Of a DNA stretch of 64,000 nt, positions 42,366 to 51,206 are shown piece by piece. The stretch comes from Nitrososphaerota archaeon (lineage in GTDB: Archaea > Thermoproteota > Nitrososphaeria_A > Caldarchaeales > Calditenuaceae), in contig WUQR01000139.1 in assembly GCA_009889515.1 (NCBI GenBank), positions 1,116,001 to 1,180,000 on the forward strand, read 5' to 3'. The notes below the pieces were generated by a model, which saw only the letters and a program-made list of their open reading frames with translations, did not search any database and was not told the origin of the DNA. Made by a program: the position numbers and the translations under genes. Every line of letters begins with the position of its first letter. The stretch's first letter is position 1.

Positions 42366-44064
42366 AGGAGCTGAACCCCGGTGGGAGGATGACGTCCGCA
42401 AGCCACTTTCCGGGCGGCACCATTGGGAATACTTTCTCGTCCTTGTCGATAGGCACGTCTATGACTAGGGCCTCATTGTTTCTGATGGCCCTCCTAAGCG
42501 CGGTCCTCAACTCCTCATAGCTCTCAACGAAGACACCCTCAACCCCGAAGGCCTCAGAGAGCTTGACTAGGTTTGTCCTATCCTCGATGTCAACATCCTT
42601 GAACCTCTTCTTGTAGAAGAGGTCCTGCCACTGCCTCACCATGCCTAGCGAGCGGTTGTCGAAGATCACCGTGATAACGGGGAGGTCGTATTCGACGATG
42701 GTTCCGAGAGTCTGGCAAGTCATCAGGAAGCTACCATCCCCATCCATGTTGAGGACTATCCTGTCTGGGGCTGCAGCCTTGGCACCCATAGCTGCTGGAA
42801 GGCCGAAGCCCATGGTACCCAATCCCGCGCTCGTGATGAAGGTACCGGGCTCTAAAACTTTGAAGAAGAGCTGTGACCACATCTGATGCTGCCCCACCCC
42901 TGTAGTCACTATGGCATTCCTAGGCAGCTCGTCTCTAATAGTCTTGACAACCTTCCAAGACGATAGCCTGCTCCCATCAGCTTGGTTAAACATGTAATCG
43001 TCAAAACTGCGGCCAATCTCCTTGAGGCCCAAGACCCATCCCGGATCCTTAGGCTTGATGTCTTGCGCTGAGAGGTTTTCCAGTATCTTCATTAGGGCTA
43101 CTTTGGCGTCGCAGACAATACCTACGTCGGGGACAACATTCTTCCCAATCTCGCTGCCGTCAATGTCTATGTGGATGATTTTTCTGCCCTTCCTGAATTC
43201 TGTTGGCGGGCCGATGGCCCTGTCTGAGAGCCTAGTACCGACACACAATATGACGTCAGCGTCTATGACAGCGAGATTAGACTCGAAGCGTCCATGCATT
43301 CCAACCACCCCTAGGACGTTTGGATGGTCTTCGATGAGGGCTGTTTTCCCCGGTGTGGTGGCGATCACGGCGGCGTTGAGAAGCTCAGAGAGTTTCAGAG
43401 CCTCTCTTGTGGCATCACTGAAGTACGTCCCACCACCCAGCAATATGCATACACGCTGAGCGGCTGCCAAGAGCTCAGCAGCTCTCCTAAACTGGCCGTC
43501 ATCGGGCTGTGGGGCAGGTTTGATGAATCTCTCCTCGACAGAGTCGTCGAGCTGCTCGTAATCTCCCACGTCCTCTTGTTGAACATCCCTGGGAATATCT
43601 ATCAGAGCTGGCCCAGGCCGCCCACTTATGGCGCACCGGTAGGCATTGACAAATTCTTTCACGAGCCTCGACGAATCGACGACAACTGTGGCGTATTTTA
43701 CGTGGGGGAGTACCATGCCGACTATGTCTGCCTCTTGGAAGGCGTCTGTACCCATAAAGGACCTGACTACCTGGCCCGTGATGGCTACTAGGGGTGCGCT
43801 ATCCATCGAGGCGTTCACGATGCCTGTTATCAAGTTCGTCGCCCCTGGGCCGGAGGTGGCTAGGGCTATTCCGGGCCTCTTTTTGACGCGGGCATAACCC
43901 TCAGCGGCATGGGCGGCTTGCTGCTCATGCTTCACGAGCACGCTCCTGATATCTGAGTCGTAAAGGGAGTCGTATAGTGGCAGGTTAGCGCCGCCCGGGA
44001 TGCCGAAGACTATCTCAACGCCCAGCTCCTCCATCTTCTTGACTAAGGCGTCGCTGGCCTTCAT
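42331..44064 (-). CDS. ilvB: Acetolactate synthase large subunit
   Basis: ThDP enzyme that joins pyruvate with pyruvate or 2-oxobutyrate. 577 residues: the N-terminal FGIPGGANLPLYDSLYDSDIRSVLVKHEQQAAHAAEGYAR region with the catalytic Glu, FAD-type middle domain VLGVVGMHGRFESNLAVIDADVILCVGTRLSDRAIGP, and the ThDP-Mg site MDGDGSFLMTCQTLGTIVEYDLPVITVIFDNRSLGMVRQWQ. It overlaps leuA by four bases (ATGA) and the ACT gene by 35. Confidence 0.95.
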   Translation of the reverse strand: MKASDALVKKMEELGVEIVFGIPGGANLPLYDSLYDSDIRSVLVKHEQQAAHAAEGYARVKKRPGIALATSGPGATNLITGIVNASMDSAPLVAITGQVVRSFMGTDAFQEADIVGMVLPHVKYATVVVDSSRLVKEFVNAYRCAISGRPGPALIDIPRDVQQEDVGDYEQLDDSVEERFIKPAPQPDDGQFRRAAELLAAAQRVCILLGGGTYFSDATREALKLSELLNAAVIATTPGKTALIEDHPNVLGVVGMHGRFESNLAVIDADVILCVGTRLSDRAIGPPTEFRKGRKIIHIDIDGSEIGKNVVPDVGIVCDAKVALMKILENLSAQDIKPKDPGWVLGLKEIGRSFDDYMFNQADGSRLSSWKVVKTIRDELPRNAIVTTGVGQHQMWSQLFFKVLEPGTFITSAGLGTMGFGLPAAMGAKAAAPDRIVLNMDGDGSFLMTCQTLGTIVEYDLPVITVIFDNRSLGMVRQWQDLFYKKRFKDVDIEDRTNLVKLSEAFGVEGVFVESYEELRTALRRAIRNNEALVIDVPIDKDEKVFPMVPPGKWLADVILPPGFSSYVEEKTTSPAK

Positions 44065-45596
44065 CTCCCCACCCCCCGCGACTGGGTTAGCAAGTATTGA
44101 TTAACTGCATTAGATACCGCGTTTAGTATTGTGTGTCCACTCGTCTTGCCAATCCCCCTCCCGACAACAGTGTTTCCATTAACTTTTATGATGACCTCGG
44201 CCTCGTAGGGGTGTCTATCCTCGTATGGTGATGCAAAGAGAGAGTAGTCAACGATTTTAATATCTCCTAAAATGTTGGTAAACGCCTTCAGCGAAGCGTC
44301 TATCGCAGACTTAAGAGGTGTGTCACCAACCCCCTCGACGCGTAGCGTCTCGCCGTTAACTTCAAACTCGGCCACACACCTGTCGCCATACTCGGTTGTA
44401 ATCTGCTGGAAGCCCCTTAAAGCTACAGGCCTCACGGCCCTCGACCCGACGACCTCGTTTACAATCTGCAGCAGTTCTTGATCGCTCAGCTTATGACCAG
44501 AGTCGGCAACATTCTTCACCCTCTCTAGTACAGCCCTGACCTCGCCAGTCTCTAAGACGAAGCCATACTGTCTTAGAATCATGTTGACCGAGTGTGCCCC
44601 CGAGTGCTTACCGATGATGATCCGCCTGCTCATACCCACCTGCTCAGGCATGATTGGCTCATATGTGGCGGGGTTATTGATCACCCCGTGTACATGGATG
44701 CCGCTCTCGTGGGAGAAGGCGTGCTCCCCGACGACGGCCTTGTTTTTGGGGACTGGTATTCCTGTCAACCGGGCTACGAGCCTCGAGACCTTCGCAATAT
44801 TTTCATACCTTATCCCAGTCTCGACTCCGTAGAGGAATTTGAGGGCGACTGCGACCTCCTCCAGACTCGTGTTTCCAGCCCGCTCACCAATCCCATTCAC
44901 TGTGACGTGCACTATCTCCGCGCCACCCTCTACGCCGGCTAAAGTATTAGCCGTGGCTAGGCCCATATCGTCGTGACAGTGGACTGCGATAGGCAGGCCA
45001 GTCTCACGCTTCGCCCTACTGGCAAGCGACCTCATAACGTGTGGAACAGCGACACCGACGGTGTCAGGAATGTCTAAACTATCAGCCCCCGCATCCCTTA
45101 CGCGCCGGTATACCTCCATCAGAAATTCCGGATCGCTTCTCGTCGCATCCTCAGCCGAGAAGTGGACTACAACACCCCGGCTCTTCGCATATTCAACCAT
45201 TTCAACAGCCCGCTCAACTACCTGCTCCCTCGTCATGTTCAGCTTATACTTCATGTGGAGTTCGGAGGTCGCTATGAATACGTGGACCCAGTCGCAGCCC
45301 GCGTCGACAGCGGCGTCAACATCCCTCTTCTCGCACCTGCTTAGGGAGCATATCTTTGAGCTCAGCCCCAAGCCACATATCTTCTTGACTGCCTCATACT
45401 CGCCCCGCGAGACTACGGCGAAACCCGCCTCTATCACATCAACTCCCAAGTCGGAGAGTGCTTCAGCAATCAACACCTTCTCCTCCACGCGCAACGCAAC
45501 ACCCGGAGTCTGCTCACCATCCCTCAGCGTAGTATCGAAGAAGAATACACGACTCGGAAGAGCATATACCCCCTCCAAGAAACTTCTCCAGCTCAT
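44061..45596 (-). CDS. leuA: 2-Isopropylmalate synthase family enzyme (LeuA/CimA)
   Basis: Condenses acetyl-CoA with a 2-oxoacid. 511 residues: FFFDTTLRDGEQTPGVALRVEEK opens the TIM barrel with the metal-site Asp and catalytic Arg, HCHDDMGLATANTLAGVEGGAEIVHVTVNGIGERAGNTSLEE holds the metal histidines, and GKHSGAHSVN is in the linker. The C-terminal allosteric domain (about 390-505) is present. The operon with ilvB and ilvC fits leucine synthesis, but citramalate synthase for isoleucine has the same architecture. Ribosome-binding GGTGAGG precedes the ATG. Confidence 0.9.
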   Translation of the reverse strand: MSWRSFLEGVYALPSRVFFFDTTLRDGEQTPGVALRVEEKVLIAEALSDLGVDVIEAGFAVVSRGEYEAVKKICGLGLSSKICSLSRCEKRDVDAAVDAGCDWVHVFIATSELHMKYKLNMTREQVVERAVEMVEYAKSRGVVVHFSAEDATRSDPEFLMEVYRRVRDAGADSLDIPDTVGVAVPHVMRSLASRAKRETGLPIAVHCHDDMGLATANTLAGVEGGAEIVHVTVNGIGERAGNTSLEEVAVALKFLYGVETGIRYENIAKVSRLVARLTGIPVPKNKAVVGEHAFSHESGIHVHGVINNPATYEPIMPEQVGMSRRIIIGKHSGAHSVNMILRQYGFVLETGEVRAVLERVKNVADSGHKLSDQELLQIVNEVVGSRAVRPVALRGFQQITTEYGDRCVAEFEVNGETLRVEGVGDTPLKSAIDASLKAFTNILGDIKIVDYSLFASPYEDRHPYEAEVIIKVNGNTVVGRGIGKTSGHTILNAVSNAVNQYLLTQSRGVGR

Positions 45597-45605
45597 AGCC
45601 CACCC

Positions 45606-45731
45606 TCACCAGAGAAGGAGAATGCGAAGGGAGGGAGCAGAGATTTCAGTAGTGGCGGCGACACATGGGATGTACGGAGCTAGTTCAGAGCCCCAAGCAA
45701 TAACTACCACCCTTCGCCTGTGCCTGAACAT
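45606..45731 (-). other. Possible short leader ORF upstream of leuA
   Basis: A 41-codon frame in the leuA leader, ending TGA ten bases before the leuA ATG and in the same reading frame. It is rich in branched-chain codons: VVVIA at codons 8-12 and ILLL at codons 37-40, just before a final Trp. From the TATA spacing, transcription would start near 45720, so translation could begin at the GTG codon 8 (45710) rather than the ATG. It may be a regulatory leader peptide or chance. Confidence 0.25.
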
Positions 45732-45742
45732 AGCTATTGGTC

Positions 45743-45751
45743 AATATATAA
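45743..45751 (-). promoter_or_regulatory. TATA box of the leu/ilv operon
   Basis: TTTATATATT-like element on the minus strand, the only clear TATA box before leuA. It predicts a leader of roughly 120 bases, unusual in a window where most genes look leaderless. It also reads as an AT-rich element for the divergent gene at 45813. Confidence 0.45.
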
Positions 45752-45812
45752 ACATTAACATTGCAACACAGTCTGAGCCCTACACAGCGCATGGAAGCGC
45801 GATGTATAGCAG

Positions 45813-46106
45813 ATGATTTATTATCCGGCTCAGCAATCACGCCAGCAGGATTTGAGGTCGCCACAATACCGTGTAGAGGTTAAGACGGCTCAGAAGGCGC
45901 TTAAGGTAGACCAGAGCATTGTGGAGAGCCTGAAGAAATCTCTGAGCAACAAGATGATAGCGAAGATGAAGAAGGAGTACGTGGAGTGCCCGGTAGCCGG
46001 TCAGGCCGTCGCATTCCTGATGTGCTACAACTGCGTCTCATTCATCAGGCGTGTGCAGGGCGTTGTGGACTGTGAGGGAAAAGAATTTAAAATAAAAACA
46101 CCTTAA
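45813..46106 (+). CDS. Small cysteine-motif protein of unknown function
   Basis: A 97-residue basic protein. The first 55 residues are charged and helical (VDQSIVESLKKSLSNKMIAKMKKEY), then YVECPVAGQAVAFLMCYNCVSFIRRVQGVVDCEGKEF has four cysteines (C-x14-C-x2-C-x11-C in outline), a plausible zinc or iron-sulphur site. The pattern ECPV.G..V.F..C..C..F.R...G.V.C.G looks like a conserved archaeal domain I cannot name. It sits divergent from leuA. Confidence 0.6.
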   Translation: MIYYPAQQSRQQDLRSPQYRVEVKTAQKALKVDQSIVESLKKSLSNKMIAKMKKEYVECPVAGQAVAFLMCYNCVSFIRRVQGVVDCEGKEFKIKTP

Positions 46107-46153
46107 ACTAAAAGGTGCGTGGAGTTCTATCGTAGCTGATGGCTATTCTCTTT

Positions 46154-46648
46154 CTACGGTATCAGCGTTATGGGGCAATCGAGCTTGAGGCCTCCCTCAG
46201 CCCTGAAGAGCGGGAGACCAAAGAACTGCCTCCGTGTCCCGCCATTCACCGACATGACAACCCTGTACGGCTTTATTGATTTAGCGACGGCCTCGATCCT
46301 CTCCTTCTTGTCCCCGAACTCTATCTGAACCTCGTAGGGTACGTTCATATTCCTTAGAACTGCGACATAGGGCTCTAGTACTGCCCTACCAAGGTACTGG
46401 TAGTAGAGGTATTGTGGAGGGTCGGTAAACCTCTCGGAGTTGACGAACTTAATAAATTCGTCGGGAACCCTATTAACCTTCTTCAGAACCGTCATTATGA
46501 CAAGTTCTGCACCCTCTTCTATGGCCATCTTAGCTGCGGCCTCCAGCACCTTAACATCCTTGCCTGTCCCGTCAACATACACAAGTATTTTCCTGTTACT
46601 CGCCGTTGTTAGACCTTTTTCCTGCTCTAGTGCTAGCATTCCTATCAC
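46154..46648 (-). CDS. Universal stress protein (UspA) family
   Basis: A 164-residue Rossmann-like protein: KILVYVDGTGKDVKVLEAAAKMAIEEGAELVIMTVLKKV, then a variable middle, VPYEVQIEFGDKKERIEAVAKSIKPYRVVMSVNGG and CPITLIP at the end. The usual ATP-binding G-x2-G-x9-G(S/T) is not clear at the C-terminal loop, so it may not bind ATP. The N-terminal ten residues may be extra. It is divergent from sufB. Confidence 0.78.
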   Translation of the reverse strand: MIGMLALEQEKGLTTASNRKILVYVDGTGKDVKVLEAAAKMAIEEGAELVIMTVLKKVNRVPDEFIKFVNSERFTDPPQYLYYQYLGRAVLEPYVAVLRNMNVPYEVQIEFGDKKERIEAVAKSIKPYRVVMSVNGGTRRQFFGLPLFRAEGGLKLDCPITLIP

Positions 46649-46758
46649 CGACCAATGCTATGTGTTTTAATGATTTAAATGTGTCGTATTAACGGGTTGT
46701 GTGTATATATGTTGTAAATACTTGGGCAGGTGGACTACCAGTTGTTGTAGCCACTAAC

Positions 46759-46765
46759 TTATATA
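46759..46765 (+). promoter_or_regulatory. TATA box of sufB
   Basis: TTATATA ends 29 bases before the sufB ATG, indicating a leaderless or nearly leaderless transcript. Confidence 0.55.
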
Positions 46766-46793
46766 GAGGAATAACACTGTTATATCGAATCTA

Positions 46794-48188
46794 ATGACAG
46801 CAGAAATAAGTTTTGACTACAGCAAATACAACTTCAGAGACGAGGTAGAATACAAGCACATCTTCCAACCAGGAATCTCGGAGCGGGTAGTCGAAGAGAT
46901 CTCTAGGCTTAAGGACGAGCCCGGCTGGATGACCGAACTCCGGCTCAAGGCCTACAGATACTTCGTTGAGAGGAGTATGCCGAATTGGGGAGTGGACCTT
47001 AGCGGCCTAGACTTCGACAGGATCAGATACTATGTAAGCCCAACTGATAGGAAGTTTAAGAGCTGGGAAGAGGTTCCCGAATATATAAAGAGGACCTTTG
47101 ACCGGCTAGGGATACCAGAGGCAGAGAGGAAGTTTCTCGCAGGCGTAGGAGCCCAGTATGACTCGGAGGTCGTTTACCACAATGTGAGGAAGGAGCTTGA
47201 GAAGCAGGGAGTAATTTTCTGCGACATGGATACCGCGCTGCGAGAGTATCCCTCAATAGTTAAGCGATACTTCGGGACAATTGTCCCGCCGAATGATAAT
47301 AAATTCGCGGCACTAAACACTGCCGTCTGGAGTGGGGGGAGCTTCGTTTATGTCCCAGAGGGCGTGCATGTCGAGTTTCCGCTTCAGGCGTACTTCAGGA
47401 TTAATGCTGCAAATGTAGGCCAGTTTGAAAGGACGTTGATTATAGCCGAGCCTGGAAGCAAGGTCCACTACATCGAGGGCTGCACTGCCCCTATCTATAG
47501 CTCCGAAAGCCTACACTCTGCCGTTGTAGAGATTATTGCCATGAAGGGAGCATACGTAAGGTATACAACCCTCCAGAACTGGAGCACGGACGTTTACAAC
47601 CTCGTAACGAAGAGGGCCTTCGCATACGAAGACGCTGTGGTCGAGTGGGTTGACGCTAACATAGGGAGTAAGGCGACAATGAAGTATCCGAGTGTCTATC
47701 TACTGGGCCGTGGAGCGCGGGCTGAGATCCTCTCAGTCGCCTTTGCGGGAAGGGGCCAGCACCAAGACACAGGCGCCAAGGCAATCCACCTCGCACCAGA
47801 TACCACCAGCCGGATAACCTCTAAGTCCGTCTGCAAGGATGGCGGCAGGACATCCTATAGAGGCTTGCTTCACGTTGCAAGGGGTGCTAAGCGTGTGAAG
47901 TCAAGTGTTAGATGCGATGCACTTATTCTGGATGACCGGTCCAGGACAGATACCTACCCGTACAACGAGATCCACGAGGACGACGCCACCGTTACGCATG
48001 AGGCCACTGTTGGCAGGATAGGTGAAGACCAGATCTTCTACCTGATGAGCAGGGGGATTCCAGAGCAGGAAGCCCTAAACATGATTGTCCTCGGATTCCT
48101 AGAGAGCTTCACAAAAACACTCCCTATGGAGTATGCGATAGAGTTTAACAGGCTTATAGAGCTTGAGATGAGTGGCAGCGTAGGCTAG
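46794..48188 (+). CDS. sufB: Fe-S cluster assembly scaffold SufB
   Basis: Core of the SUF iron-sulphur assembly complex with SufC ATPase and SufD. 464 residues: [54 protein letters not shown] is the beta-helix start, [54 protein letters not shown] is characteristic, and [26 protein letters not shown] ends it. Cysteines are present in EGCTAP and SVCKDGG. SufC and SufD are not adjacent here, unusual but seen in some archaea. Confidence 0.96.
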   Translation: MTAEISFDYSKYNFRDEVEYKHIFQPGISERVVEEISRLKDEPGWMTELRLKAYRYFVERSMPNWGVDLSGLDFDRIRYYVSPTDRKFKSWEEVPEYIKRTFDRLGIPEAERKFLAGVGAQYDSEVVYHNVRKELEKQGVIFCDMDTALREYPSIVKRYFGTIVPPNDNKFAALNTAVWSGGSFVYVPEGVHVEFPLQAYFRINAANVGQFERTLIIAEPGSKVHYIEGCTAPIYSSESLHSAVVEIIAMKGAYVRYTTLQNWSTDVYNLVTKRAFAYEDAVVEWVDANIGSKATMKYPSVYLLGRGARAEILSVAFAGRGQHQDTGAKAIHLAPDTTSRITSKSVCKDGGRTSYRGLLHVARGAKRVKSSVRCDALILDDRSRTDTYPYNEIHEDDATVTHEATVGRIGEDQIFYLMSRGIPEQEALNMIVLGFLESFTKTLPMEYAIEFNRLIELEMSGSVG

Positions 48189-48191
48189 GCA

Positions 48192-48533
48192 CTACTTTAC
48201 AGCCTCAGGCCCGCGTTCACCCGTCCTTATCCGGATTGCCTCCTCAACATGCGTTATGAATATTTTTCCATCACCTATCTCGCCAGTCGAGGCAGCCGAC
48301 TGTATAATCTCTGCGACCCTATGAGCCTGCTCATCTTCAACCACTATCTCTATCTTTAGCTTGGGCAGCAGGTCTATCTTGTAGACGTTGCCCCTTATCT
48401 TCCAAGAGAAGCTGTCCTGCCTTCCACGTCCTCTCACGTCGTAGACCGTGAGGCCGTAGAATCCCTCCTTCTCAAGAGACCTTTTTACCTCCTCAAGGAG
48501 TTCAGGCCTTATAACTGCGTGCACCATCTTCAT
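48192..48533 (-). CDS. glnK: Nitrogen regulatory protein P-II (GlnK)
   Basis: A 113-residue trimeric signal protein that binds ATP/ADP and 2-oxoglutarate and gates the ammonium transporter. MKMVHAVIRPELLEEVKRSLEKEGFYGLTVYDVRGRGRQ opens it, the T-loop follows (DSFSWKIRGNVYKIDLLPK), and GDGKIFITHVEEAIRIRTGERG is the nucleotide-binding end. The T-loop lacks the bacterial uridylylated Tyr at its usual place. It is 14 bases after the amt gene, the universal amt-glnK pairing. Confidence 0.94.
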   Translation of the reverse strand: MKMVHAVIRPELLEEVKRSLEKEGFYGLTVYDVRGRGRQDSFSWKIRGNVYKIDLLPKLKIEIVVEDEQAHRVAEIIQSAASTGEIGDGKIFITHVEEAIRIRTGERGPEAVK

Positions 48534-48547
48534 CCAGCCCTCACCCC

Positions 48548-49768
48548 CTACACAACCACGTATTCACCGTGCTGCGTTATATCCAGCCCTATCATTTCCT
48601 CCATTGGCTTAACCCGCAGCCCTACCAGCCTGTCCACCAGCTTGACTATGATGAAAGTCATGAGGCCAGCGTAGGCCCAAGTTGCGGCCACACCTATAAG
48701 CTGCACCCCCAGTAATGACGGATTGCCTAAAAGAAGGCCATTGGCTCCCGCCGGGTTTATCGAGGCATCTGCGAATATTCCCGTTGCTATCGCCCCCCAC
48801 GTACCACCGACACCGTGGACACCCCAGACATCAAGCGAGTCATCAACACCGAGCAAAGCCCTCAAATTGACACCCGCATAGCATAGGATTCCGGCTAACC
48901 CGCCTATCACCAGGGCCGCCTGAGGACCGACAAAGCCCGAGGCAGGCGTTATGGCTACTAGACCTGCCACAGCTCCGCTCGCAGCCCCAATACTGCTGGG
49001 CTTGCCCTTGTGTATCCAGCCCGCCACCATCCAAGCCAGAGCTGCTGCCGAGGCGGCTAGGTGTGTGACCATAAAAGCGTTCGAGGCTAGACCACCTGAG
49101 GCCAATGCGCTGCCACCGTTGAAGCCGAACCAGCCAAACCACAGGAGCCCCGCACCCAGTATGACGAGTGTGGGGCTGCTTGGCTCCATCGCGAAGCTAC
49201 CATAACCTATTCGCCTCCCAATCACCATCGCCGCCACAAGGGCCGAGACTCCGGAGCTTATGTGGACGACCGTACCGCCAGCGAAGTCGAGGGCACCTAA
49301 ACTTCTCAGCCAGCCCCCAACGCCCCAGACCCAATGGGCTATTGGTGCGTATACAAGCGTAGACCATAGGACAAGAAACAGTAGGAACGGCCCGAACCTT
49401 ACCCGCTCAGCAAATGCGCCCACTATCAGTGCTGGCGTAATTATGGCGAACATCGCTTGAAACAGCATGTAGGTTGAGTGTGGAATAGTGGCCGCGTAGT
49501 CAGGGTTAGGCTCGCCGCCAACTCCGGCAAGGCCAAACCATTCGAGACCCCCTATAAATCCTCCGCGGCTGGGGCCAAAAGCCAAGCTATACCCCCAGAG
49601 CGCCCAGATAACGGATATTGTAGCCACAGCTATAAAGCACTGCATCAGGACAGCCACGACGTTCTTCCTCCTCGAGAGACCAGCGTAGAAGAAGCCGAGA
49701 CCCGGAGTCATCAACATTACCAGCGCAGCCGAGACCAATACCCACGCGGTATCACCAGCATCCACCAT
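48548..49768 (-). CDS. amt: Ammonium transporter (Amt)
   Basis: A 406-residue channel with about 11 helices. The pore twin histidines appear as VVHISSGVSALVA and VWGVHGVGGTWG, with GLGFFYAGLSRRKN at the N-terminus and WFGWFGFNGGSAL. Imports ammonium at low concentration, blocked by GlnK. The TATA-like TTTATATTAA lies about 40 bases before the start, leaving a short leader with GTGAG near the ATG. Confidence 0.96.
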   Translation of the reverse strand: MVDAGDTAWVLVSAALVMLMTPGLGFFYAGLSRRKNVVAVLMQCFIAVATISVIWALWGYSLAFGPSRGGFIGGLEWFGLAGVGGEPNPDYAATIPHSTYMLFQAMFAIITPALIVGAFAERVRFGPFLLFLVLWSTLVYAPIAHWVWGVGGWLRSLGALDFAGGTVVHISSGVSALVAAMVIGRRIGYGSFAMEPSSPTLVILGAGLLWFGWFGFNGGSALASGGLASNAFMVTHLAASAAALAWMVAGWIHKGKPSSIGAASGAVAGLVAITPASGFVGPQAALVIGGLAGILCYAGVNLRALLGVDDSLDVWGVHGVGGTWGAIATGIFADASINPAGANGLLLGNPSLLGVQLIGVAATWAYAGLMTFIIVKLVDRLVGLRVKPMEEMIGLDITQHGEYVVV

Positions 49769-50189
49769 GACTAGCTCACTTTAAGTAAACCGAGACGCCG
49801 CAGGTTAATATAAATGTACCGTCAGATGTTCTCCAAAAACCGGCTCAATTTGTAAAAAATGTCTGAATATATGCAATTTTTTTATCAAAATGATATTCGG
49901 TTTGCAGGAAGTGGGGCTAAAAATGTGCTTAAAAAAGAAGGGTTGAGGCTGGGTTCTATGCCGGAGGCCTTAGGCCACCTAGCTACCGAGATCACCGACA
50001 GAATGACGGCCACCACTGCAAGAGCCACGACTATTTGGGCTACCGTCAGCTAACTCTGAGCCGCTGCTTGGACATTCCTCGTCAATGCGACACACCAATA
50101 CTCGGCGACAAGTCCAGAACCTAATTCATATAACCAGACCTAATGAGAAGACATACAATACGTACTATCTAATCAAAGATTGAGGCTAT
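49769..50189. other. 420-base gap with two weak small ORFs
   Basis: Contains the amt promoter. On the minus strand a frame from GTG at 50028 to 49885 encodes a 47-residue peptide with one hydrophobic stretch (ALAVVAVILSVISVARW), a possible tiny membrane protein. On the plus strand a 64-codon frame from ATG at 49859 overlaps it and has no recognisable content. The rest is AT-rich with no RNA or repeat that I can see. Confidence 0.25.
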
Positions 50190-51206
50190 TTACTCATGCT
50201 TAGGTCGGTTTGTTTCGGACATCCCTGTCTCATAGAGGTAGCAGGCAACCAACCTCTCATTAGCAGATCTATAAAGTGGCGGCTCGAGAACGTCACACTT
50301 CCCCTTCATGAAGAATCGACATCGCGGGTAGAATCTACATCCCTGTGGCGGATTTATCAGACTCGGCGGTTCACCAAGAATCACTTCTCTAAGCCTAAAA
50401 CGATTAGCAGGATCTGGATCAGGTATAGCCTCAATAAGTGACTGTGTGTACGGATGATGCGGATTCTCTAAAACGCTTCTACTGGGACCTAATTCAACAA
50501 TTTTACCAGCATACATGATGGCTATCCTGTCTGCGAAATATTTGGCTGTGGCCATGTCATGTGTTATATAGAGTATGGTTAGCCCATATTTGTGCTGAAT
50601 TTCCCTCAAAAGACGGAGTATTTCAACTCTTATCGATGCGTCGAGCATCGTGACAGGTTCATCAGCCACGATGAAGTCTGGGTTAGAGATTATCGCTCGC
50701 GCAATTGCCGCCCTCTGACGCTGACCACCACTAAGCATGTGTGGATATTTAGAGGCGAAAAAATCAGGGGGATTGAGCTTGACATCACTTAATGCCTTTA
50801 ATACCCTCTCTCTTCTCTCCTGTTTATTACCGATCTTATTAACTACCAGCGGTTCTTCAACAGACCTGAATATGGTAAACCCTGGATTGAGGCTGGAGAA
50901 TGGATCTTGGAAGATAACTCCTACCCTACGTCTTAATTGCTTTAATTCTTTCTCAGATAATTCGCAAATGTTGACGCCATCAAAAAAGATTTTCCCATCA
51001 GTAGGCCTGACCAAGCCTATAATTGCCTTTCCAAGTGTAGTTTTGCCTGAACCGCTTTCACCAACCAACGCAAGTACTTCCCCCTTTTTAATCGTCAAAC
51101 TTACACCATCAACAGCCCTGACATAACCCACGACAGAAAAGATTTTTCTTATTGGAAAATACACCTTAACATTCTCCAACACAACGATATTATCTCCACT
51201 ACTCAT
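50190..51206 (-). CDS. Oligopeptide ABC transporter ATPase, DppF/OppF type
   Basis: A 338-residue ATPase. Walker A GESGSGKTTLGK, signature LSGGQRQRAAIARAI, Walker B FIVADEPVTMLD, and a C-terminal oligopeptide domain with cysteines (NPPQGCRFYPRC and GKCDVLEPP) near the end. It energises peptide import by the permeases at 52-55 kb. The stop and start with the partner gene overlap as ATGA. The sequence is clearly richer in A and T than the paralogue at 59 kb. Confidence 0.94.
   Translation of the reverse strand: MSSGDNIVVLENVKVYFPIRKIFSVVGYVRAVDGVSLTIKKGEVLALVGESGSGKTTLGKAIIGLVRPTDGKIFFDGVNICELSEKELKQLRRRVGVIFQDPFSSLNPGFTIFRSVEEPLVVNKIGNKQERRERVLKALSDVKLNPPDFFASKYPHMLSGGQRQRAAIARAIISNPDFIVADEPVTMLDASIRVEILRLLREIQHKYGLTILYITHDMATAKYFADRIAIMYAGKIVELGPSRSVLENPHHPYTQSLIEAIPDPDPANRFRLREVILGEPPSLINPPQGCRFYPRCRFFMKGKCDVLEPPLYRSANERLVACYLYETGMSETNRPKHE

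Noticed and set aside
45061-45816. 251-codon open frame on the plus strand opposite leuA
   Set aside because: Low-complexity Ser/Thr/Pro-rich product antisense to well-supported leuA and its promoter.
49859-50053. 64-codon plus-strand ORF upstream of amt
   Set aside because: No hydrophobic or motif content, overlaps a minus-strand frame, no ribosome-binding site; kept only as gap content.
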